IMG/VR virus record: IMGVR_UViG_3300024346_000133
Coordinates: 1 to 45,208 of that record
Strand: one strand, 5' to 3'
Length of the DNA: 45,208 bases
DNA from: a virus
The notes beneath the pieces are model-generated. The model was not told the DNA's origin, ran no database searches, and was given only the letters and a program-made list of their open reading frames with translations. The first letter of the stretch is position 1, and the number at the start of each line of letters is the position of its first letter. Below are positions 40,116 through 45,208 of the stretch, piece by piece. The translations under genes and the position numbers were made by a program.

Positions 40116-41558
40116 TTACGCTAGGTTGATTAGGTTATTCCATGTTGTTTTTAGGATGTTGAAAGTAACATACTGAGTTTCTGGGTGGAAACCTGCCTCA
40201 ACTAGAGCGAATCTAGACTTAACAGCAATTTTAGGAGCCATAGTACCCTCAGCGATTGTCTGTACTGATTCAGCCATTAGGTATGGCATGAATACTAGAC
40301 CTGGAGAGTTACCATCACCTTTTCTACCAACTACAACTGAGTAATCGTCCCATGCTTTTCTTGGGTCAGTGTATACGTTGATACCAGCAACTGAACCTAC
40401 AGGGTAGATTGCACCAGCAGCTTGAGAGAAAGTGTTAGCCATTGGGTTTGCAACGAAACCAGCAACAGACTGAAGAACAGTAGCAACTTGTGGGCCTACA
40501 ACCGCGAAGTTACCAGCACCTCTTCTACCTCTGTTAGCGATTAGGTTAGCAGCAGCTAGAACTTGTGTTAGGATTTGTCTGTGTGCAGATGCAACAGTCT
40601 CACCACCTGCTAGAGCAGCAGCAGCTGGAAGAGTGATATCCATACCACCAGAAGTTAGAGCAGCAGTAACGTTTGCAACACCTAGAGTAGCCATTTTAGC
40701 TAGGATTAGGTTGTTGATTGACTGAGTTAGTTCGTTAGTTAGAACAGCCTCAACTTGAGCAACAGCGTCAACGCCGAATTGCTTAAGATCTTGAACTTGC
40801 TCTCTAGTAACTGCAGCAGCAACTTGGAAAGTTTCAGCAGCAACGCTCTTAGAGAATAGAGATAGACCCATGATGTTCTCAGGAGTCTGCTCACCTAATG
40901 CTCTATTGAATGGGTTACCATCCTTATCAGCAGCAGAGAAACCTGGGATGTGGTCTTCTAGAGCCTTAACTAGTTCAACTGTTGCAGCTGGAACAGCTAC
41001 AGCCAATCTGAAGTCAGCCTGTACGTTAGCAGCGATTAGTGCAGTACCGATCACCTTGTAGATGTCGTTACCGTCGATTCTTGAAGTACCAATGAACTCG
41101 TATGCAGCGTAAGTAGCAGAACCAGCGATATCAGCACCAGTACCTGAATCAGTTGAGAAGTAGTATACGTTATTAGCATTTGCAACATTTCTTGCAGAAC
41201 CACCGTCGTATACGAAGTCTAGGTAAGAAAGTAGACCCATTGGACCAGCCATAGGAACTACAGGAACTAGATCTAGACCTACAGTTTGAGCAGCAACTTG
41301 CATTGCTAGTGGAAGTAGAGATGGAGCCTTGTCACCAGAACCTTGAGCACCTGTCAAGATGTTTGGAAATTCAGCAGCGCCCATACCTTTTAGCATCAAC
41401 GGCTGTACAGCTGATAGAGATGCTTCTTCATAAAGCTTGTGATTGTGGCAGTATTCTGACATCCAAGCTAGTTTGTTTGAATCGCTGATACCTGTAGCTG
41501 ACTCGATGATTGGAGCCCATGTTGCCTTGATTTCAGCTTCATTAATTAAATTTGCCAT
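40116..41558 (-). CDS. gp23: Major capsid protein (gp23)
   Basis: 480 aa (T4: 521). The start NLINEAEIKATWAPIIESAT with GISDSNKLAWMSEYCHNHKL is the gp23 signature. The middle has LVPVVPMAGPMGLLSYLDFV, a match to the T4 region near the maturation cleavage. The C-terminal P-domain-like part (IMGLSLFSKSVAAETFQVAA, LTNELTQSINNLIL) is typical HK97-fold. It forms the hexamers of the head and is probably cleaved at a Glu near residues 45-65 by gp21, as in T4; the site is not certain. A strong terminator follows it, matching its need for heavy expression. Confidence 0.95.
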   Translation of the reverse strand: MANLINEAEIKATWAPIIESATGISDSNKLAWMSEYCHNHKLYEEASLSAVQPLMLKGMGAAEFPNILTGAQGSGDKAPSLLPLAMQVAAQTVGLDLVPVVPMAGPMGLLSYLDFVYDGGSARNVANANNVYYFSTDSGTGADIAGSATYAAYEFIGTSRIDGNDIYKVIGTALIAANVQADFRLAVAVPAATVELVKALEDHIPGFSAADKDGNPFNRALGEQTPENIMGLSLFSKSVAAETFQVAAAVTREQVQDLKQFGVDAVAQVEAVLTNELTQSINNLILAKMATLGVANVTAALTSGGMDITLPAAAALAGGETVASAHRQILTQVLAAANLIANRGRRGAGNFAVVGPQVATVLQSVAGFVANPMANTFSQAAGAIYPVGSVAGINVYTDPRKAWDDYSVVVGRKGDGNSPGLVFMPYLMAESVQTIAEGTMAPKIAVKSRFALVEAGFHPETQYVTFNILKTTWNNLINLA

Positions 41559-41641
41559 TTTGTTATATTATTATTTTTTTGGCGTTTTAAAGTCGACATT
41601 GCTTAGACGTTTTGCTTCTTTCGTCTTTTAGTCGATTAGTG

Positions 41642-41649
41642 TATATATC
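41642..41649 (-). promoter_or_regulatory. Possible late promoter of gp23
   Basis: GATATATACA on the minus strand, 84 nt before the ATG at 41558 (long leader). The 225-bp gap 41559-41783 also holds a T-rich stretch and the weak hairpin at 41739-41762; no ORF is supported. Confidence 0.45.
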
Positions 41650-41738
41650 CTATTAATAAACTAACTTTTTACACTTTTTTTTTAAAAAAATGGAAAATTA
41701 CGTTTTTTAATAACAGAGTATGTTTTGGTTTAAATTAA

Positions 41739-41762
41739 GGCTGGAGTATTTCTACCCCAGCC
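41739..41762 (-). terminator. Weak hairpin after protease-scaffold gene
   Basis: GGCTGG and CCAGCC pair with a 12-nt loop, with only a weak U-run on either strand. It may partly terminate or process the 41784 transcript before gp23. Confidence 0.4.
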
Positions 41763-41783
41763 CTTTTAATTAAATTTATTGGA

Positions 41784-43868
41784 TTACTTCTTGAATCTAG
41801 CTGCAAGTGCTGCTGCGATTTCAGTTGTATCGTATGTGATTGATGTCTTCTTAGGAGCCTCAACGTTTGTTGATTCCTTGATCATCTCAACCTTTTCCAT
41901 AACTTGAGACACTTCTCTTAGGTCTCTTGTCTGCCAGAAGTTTCTAACTTGGTAAGGAGTTGACAACTTAACCATCTTAGATTGCGCAGTTAGTTGGTTT
42001 CTCTTAGCTTCAGATAGAGTGTTCCATAGCTCTTTGTATTCTGATGGAGCAGCTTCTACAAAGTATGGAGTTGTTTGATTAGCAACCTCAACTAGAGCAC
42101 CTTCCATTAGAGTAACAATTTGAGACTCAGTTAGGTAACCTCTGCCTTCGATAGAAGAAATAACCTTCTCTCTATCAGAAACTTCTAGTTCGTTGAATCT
42201 AGTTTGTGTAGACTCAGAAACAAACTTGAAGAAGTGTGGGTCGTTTGTCTTCTTCTCTGTTGCCTTGTTGATTAGAGCAGATAGCTTCTCAGAAATCTCT
42301 TTCTTATAAGAATCTAGTGCAGACTCTTCAGCCTCAACTACTTCTTTAGCACCTTCTTCGCCCTCGTCAGATGGTATCTCTTGGTCAGCAGTATCGATGA
42401 TCTTCTTGTCATCTTCAGAGTTAACCTCTTTCATGTCAGCCTTGATATCTTCAGCTGGTAGACCAGCCTCTTCACCATTAGCCTCAACTACTTCCTTAGC
42501 ACCTTCTTCACCCTCATCTTTAGGCATTTCTTGGTCACCAAGTTCAACTTCTTCCTTAACCGTTACAGGGTAAGTCTTGCCGTCGAATTCAAACTCCTCT
42601 TTACCTTCGTCTTTAGCTTTCTTAGCAGCTTCAGCGAATGCTCTACCTTCTACTACTTCTTTAGCACCTTCTTCACCTTCGTCAGATGGCATCTCTTGGT
42701 CAGCAGTATCGATGATCTTCTTGTCATCTTCAGAGTTAACCTCTTTCATGTCGGCCTTGATGTCTTCAACTGGGATGCCAGCTTCTTCACCCTCTTCTTC
42801 CATGATTAGGTTAGAGTTGATAGTTTCAGCGATGTAATCTGCATATTCAGAGATTGACTCGATGTTTTCTTTTAGGTAGTTCAAGTACTTAGCCATATTC
42901 TCTGAAGTAGTTGCACCTTCGTTGTAAGCCTCAGCTAGATAGTTAGCGTAGTCTTTAACGTTGTTAACTGATTCAGCAATGTGCTCAGAGTATTCGATAC
43001 CTTGATCTAGCTTTTCAGCGATGTAGTTTGAATACTCGATATTGCTGTCAAGTTTTTCAGCAATGTATTCAGAGTATTGGATGCCTTTGTCAGCTCTTTC
43101 AGCAACGTATTCTACGTAATCTGTAAGAGCTTTCATTTTCTCTTCGATAGACTCAGTAGAAACGCCTGCTAGAGAACCCTTAAGTGTCTTGATTTCTTCA
43201 GCAAGATAAGTTGAATACTTATTGAAATCTTCAACACTTACAAATCTAGCGTTGTTTTCCATGATTGTGTCGTTATTATTTTGAGTGGATGTTTCGCTTG
43301 TTAGCAGGTCTTCAGCTGTAGCATCAGTCATCTCATAAATAAGAAGACCGTCATTTGAATCGATGCCATAGGCTTCGTTCATTCTCTTTAGTTCAGCGTT
43401 TTCAAAACCTGGATCCGCAACTAGATCGTAAGTGAATAGTTGCTTAATTTTTACTTTACCATCAGACTCAACAACACCAGCTGCTCTAGAAGAGATGTGC
43501 AATGGAATACCAGCATCAACAAGCGCTTTAGCCTGCTTACCAGCATCTGTATCAAGAAGTCTGATTCTTCCCTTAATAAGATTTGTTTCTTTGTCGTATG
43601 AAAGTTCTTCAATAACGTGAGAAACACTCTTTAAAGAGATATCGAATTTCTGTGGGTGATCTAACTCACCAAGAAGCTTCGATGATTTGATTTTGTCCTG
43701 TAGAGCTTCGATCTGTGGTAGGTACTCTTCAGCAGTATAGATACGATTGTTTCTATTCTTTTTGTCAAGTTCTCCAAAAACACCTTCAAGAATGTATGAG
43801 CCGTTTGCAGCTTCTACAGTCAGTGTGTTAGATGATCTCTCTAGGATCAGTAGATTATGTTGATTCAT
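41784..43868 (-). CDS. gp21: Prohead protease fused to scaffold (gp21-gp22-like)
   Basis: 694 aa, about the sum of T4 gp21 (212) and gp22 (269) plus extra. Residues 1-190 are the prohead protease: LGELDHPQ (His71), HISSRAAGVV (Ser126/127) and DLVADPGF (Asp148-Asp152) give the His-Ser-Asp catalytic set. Residues about 230-355 have five 14-residue repeats like YSEYIAEKLDSNIE, heptad-based scaffold coils. The C-terminal half is acidic, with two large repeats (GEEAG.P.EDIKADMKEVNS then DDKKIIDTADQE) near residues 355-405 and 462-512. The final region is helical. It would cleave itself and gp23 during maturation. A late motif sits 22 nt upstream. Confidence 0.85.
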   Translation of the reverse strand: MNQHNLLILERSSNTLTVEAANGSYILEGVFGELDKKNRNNRIYTAEEYLPQIEALQDKIKSSKLLGELDHPQKFDISLKSVSHVIEELSYDKETNLIKGRIRLLDTDAGKQAKALVDAGIPLHISSRAAGVVESDGKVKIKQLFTYDLVADPGFENAELKRMNEAYGIDSNDGLLIYEMTDATAEDLLTSETSTQNNNDTIMENNARFVSVEDFNKYSTYLAEEIKTLKGSLAGVSTESIEEKMKALTDYVEYVAERADKGIQYSEYIAEKLDSNIEYSNYIAEKLDQGIEYSEHIAESVNNVKDYANYLAEAYNEGATTSENMAKYLNYLKENIESISEYADYIAETINSNLIMEEEGEEAGIPVEDIKADMKEVNSEDDKKIIDTADQEMPSDEGEEGAKEVVEGRAFAEAAKKAKDEGKEEFEFDGKTYPVTVKEEVELGDQEMPKDEGEEGAKEVVEANGEEAGLPAEDIKADMKEVNSEDDKKIIDTADQEIPSDEGEEGAKEVVEAEESALDSYKKEISEKLSALINKATEKKTNDPHFFKFVSESTQTRFNELEVSDREKVISSIEGRGYLTESQIVTLMEGALVEVANQTTPYFVEAAPSEYKELWNTLSEAKRNQLTAQSKMVKLSTPYQVRNFWQTRDLREVSQVMEKVEMIKESTNVEAPKKTSITYDTTEIAAALAARFKK
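42331..42475 (-). repeat. Acidic-domain direct repeat, copy 2
   Basis: About 140 bp, roughly 93 percent identical by eye to 42650-42790. It codes the ADMKEVNSEDDKKIIDTADQ block of the scaffold region. A partial copy, QEMPKDEGEEGAKEVVE, lies near 42482-42534. Confidence 0.8.
42650..42790 (-). repeat. Acidic-domain direct repeat, copy 1
   Basis: Partner of 42331-42475; in-frame duplication within the protease-scaffold gene. Confidence 0.8.
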
Positions 43869-43889
43869 GAACCTTTTAATATGTTTCTT

Positions 43890-43897
43890 TATATATC
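43890..43897 (-). promoter_or_regulatory. Late-promoter motif before protease-scaffold gene
   Basis: GATATATAAA on the minus strand, 22 nt before the ATG at 43868. Confidence 0.6.
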
Positions 43898-43926
43898 GTG
43901 CTTAAAAAATGGAAAAATAGATTTTT

Positions 43927-44289
43927 TTACAAATCAGCCATTAGATCGGCAGTATCACCGCCTTCACCGCCTTCTTTCTTTTTCTCTTCTTCCTTCTCTT
44001 TTTCTTTAATTTCTGCTTGATATGCGTTCCAATAACCAACTACCTTAGAAATATCTGCTTCAGCAAATGTAGTCTGTCCAAACTTATCGTACATTTTATC
44101 CTTTACTTCCTCTTCTGTTTCAGAAGAAATAACAATACCTAGAAGTTCTTCAGAAGAGATTTCAGTACCGTTTGTTGTGATCATATCGTCGATTACAACT
44201 TCTGATTCTTCACCTGCTTTGATAGCATCTTCATTTGTAGTTGCCGCTCTATTAGAAGCAAACTGTTCGAATGTAAGTATCTTTTTCAT
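43927..44289 (-). CDS. Prohead core protein (gp67/gp68-like position)
   Basis: 120 aa. It lies between portal and protease genes, the T4 place of gp67 and gp68. The N-terminus MKKILTFEQFASNRA resembles the 31095 protein and T4 capsid-targeting peptides. A central helical part (ISSEELLGIVISSETEEEVK) is followed by a very charged tail (EKEKEEEKKKEGGEGGD). It is likely a core protein cleaved during head maturation. The leader GATAAATAAACAATG is A-rich. The assignment is by position and composition, not clear sequence identity. Confidence 0.6.
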   Translation of the reverse strand: MKKILTFEQFASNRAATTNEDAIKAGEESEVVIDDMITTNGTEISSEELLGIVISSETEEEVKDKMYDKFGQTTFAEADISKVVGYWNAYQAEIKEKEKEEEKKKEGGEGGDTADLMADL

Positions 44290-44305
44290 TGTTTATTTAT
44301 CTATT

Positions 44306-45208
44306 TTAAAAGCCTCCTAGGCCGGCACCGCCACCTAGACCACCCAGCATTCCCATTGGGTCATCATCATCACCGGCTTTATCAGCTTCAGCTCTTTTCT
44401 TGTAAGCATCATTAGCTTCTTTATCGTCTGGAGACAACTTCAAGTATCTATCGACTAGGAAGTCTAGATCGAAGTATGGTGTTTCAGACATTGTTGCAGG
44501 ATCAGATATTGATAGATTGTCTTTCAACTGACCGATGAACTCGATTCTACGCTCCATGATTTCCATGTTCTTCAATTCAGCAAACATGTTCTCTTCGTTA
44601 AATCTTAGAGCAATTTGAGTTCTAAATGAAGCATCATTAGTAAATTCAGGGTACTTTAGACACATTTGAATGTATAGTGGCTTAACTAGAATCTCTTGGA
44701 AAGCTGATCTTAGACGTCTAATAAACTTAGAGAACTTGATCTCGTCTCTAATCATACCGTCAGCTGCAAGGTTGAATTCACCACCGCCATCTTCGTACAT
44801 GAATCTGTTAAATGGAATCTTAGATACAGCCTTAAGCTTATCGTTAAAGTACTTAAGAGCTTCTGTATCTGATAGGTCTGGTCCATCACCACCAAGAGTT
44901 TCAATCTCTGGTGATTCACCTTCTTTAGAAGGCAACCAGTATTCTTTGTTGAACTGCATCATTGGCTTACCGTCAGTTTGCAATGAAGCTGATTCCCAAT
45001 CGAAGTCAACCACTTCCTTATAGTTGTTCATCAATTGTGCAAGAGATTGCTTAGCTCTTGTCTTTGATTTACCACCCATTGGAATCACAAACTTCATTCT
45101 AAATGAAGCGTTAGTCACAGCCCAGATAACTCTGGTGTGTTCCATGATTCTCATTAGGTTAAATGCTCTAATCAATCTCTCAACATAAGAAACTCTTGAT
45201 GCTGTTGT
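44306..45208 (-). CDS. gp20: Portal protein (gp20), 5' end outside window
   Basis: 300 C-terminal codons are visible; the frame is open through the window edge, so the internal TTG at 45175 is not the start. ASRVSYVERLIRAFNLMRIM and VIPMGGKSKTRAKQSLAQLM match the gp20 stem/wing region. Further on LAADGMIRDEIKFSKFIRRL, then FQEILVKPLYIQMCLKYPEF, fits the clip/crown. The C-terminus is acidic, then Gly-rich (DDDDPMGMLGGLGGGAG). Twelve copies form the ring at the packaging vertex. It is followed after 16 nt by the core-protein gene. Confidence 0.9.
   Translation of the reverse strand, partial: TTASRVSYVERLIRAFNLMRIMEHTRVIWAVTNASFRMKFVIPMGGKSKTRAKQSLAQLMNNYKEVVDFDWESASLQTDGKPMMQFNKEYWLPSKEGESPEIETLGGDGPDLSDTEALKYFNDKLKAVSKIPFNRFMYEDGGGEFNLAADGMIRDEIKFSKFIRRLRSAFQEILVKPLYIQMCLKYPEFTNDASFRTQIALRFNEENMFAELKNMEIMERRIEFIGQLKDNLSISDPATMSETPYFDLDFLVDRYLKLSPDDKEANDAYKKRAEADKAGDDDDPMGMLGGLGGGAGLGGF

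Larger units (their letters stand above)
41784..43262 (-). other. Possible internal start giving a separate scaffold
   Basis: Met203 (ATG at 43262, MENNARFVSVEDF) lies exactly after the protease domain. Initiation there would yield a 492-aa scaffold without protease, like lambda Nu3 made inside C. The leader is A-rich (AATAACGACACAATC) but shows no Shine-Dalgarno site. Confidence 0.35.

Noticed and set aside
1-45208. Integrase, attachment sites, IS elements or lysogeny repressor
   Set aside because: None recognised; the gene set is that of a virulent phage.

Overview
This window looks like part of the genome of a T4-related myovirus (tailed phage with a contractile tail). The T4-type virion genes can be read in order on the minus strand, from high to low coordinates: portal gp20 (cut by the window edge), a gp67/68-like core protein, a fused gp21 protease and scaffold, major capsid gp23, a gp14-like neck protein, small and large terminase gp16/gp17, sheath gp18, tube gp19, tail-assembly chaperones and a tape-measure candidate. 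Start codons are mostly preceded by A-rich leaders such as AATAAAGC or GATAAACAA and not by Shine-Dalgarno sites. One promoter class has a TATATTAG -10 box that resembles the Bacteroidota consensus TAnnTTTG. From this I infer a Bacteroidota host, possibly marine; this is not proven.

Layout. 45208-38119: head module (portal, core, protease-scaffold, capsid, and a 633-aa protein with a duplicated domain). 38124-34218: replication genes inserted between head and neck modules (a plus-strand unknown, gp44 clamp loader, RNase H/5'-3' exonuclease, two unknowns). 34189-28590: small membrane protein, neck protein, an HEXXH metallopeptidase with a capsid-targeting-like N-terminus, and the terminases. 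28586-20954: a CatB-like acetyltransferase, sheath, tube, a ribbon-helix-helix protein, chaperones with a possible +1 frameshift, and the tape measure. 20883-18972: KTSC protein and seven tRNAs (Leu, Arg, Ser, Thr, Gly, Ala, Glu) with a 53-aa lipoprotein among them. 18946-17597: five short accessory genes and a candidate small RNA. 17516-15464: lysis operon (Gly/Ala-rich protein, holin-like protein, amidase endolysin). 15368-14043: two unknowns. 14002-1: fibre region with two very large collagen-like proteins, a coiled fibre with HxH motifs, two proteins that share a C-terminal domain, and a decoration island of two glycosyltransferases and a J-domain/sulfotransferase fusion.

Only two genes lie on the plus strand (3697-4878 and 37621-38124). 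Two recurrent promoter-like motifs appear to split transcription. GATATATA sits about 20-33 nt upstream of many virion and lysis genes and is probably the late class. A TGTC-N12-TATATTAGTA motif precedes three non-virion genes and the RNase H gene and is probably early or middle. Several Rho-independent terminators separate the units.

The most interesting candidates are the fibre-decoration island with its J-domain/sulfotransferase fusion, the possible capsid-packaged metallopeptidase, the +1 slippery stop joining the chaperone ORFs, the protease-scaffold fusion with an internal start, the promoter-sRNA-terminator cassette at 18224-18298, and the phage lipoprotein inside the tRNA array.
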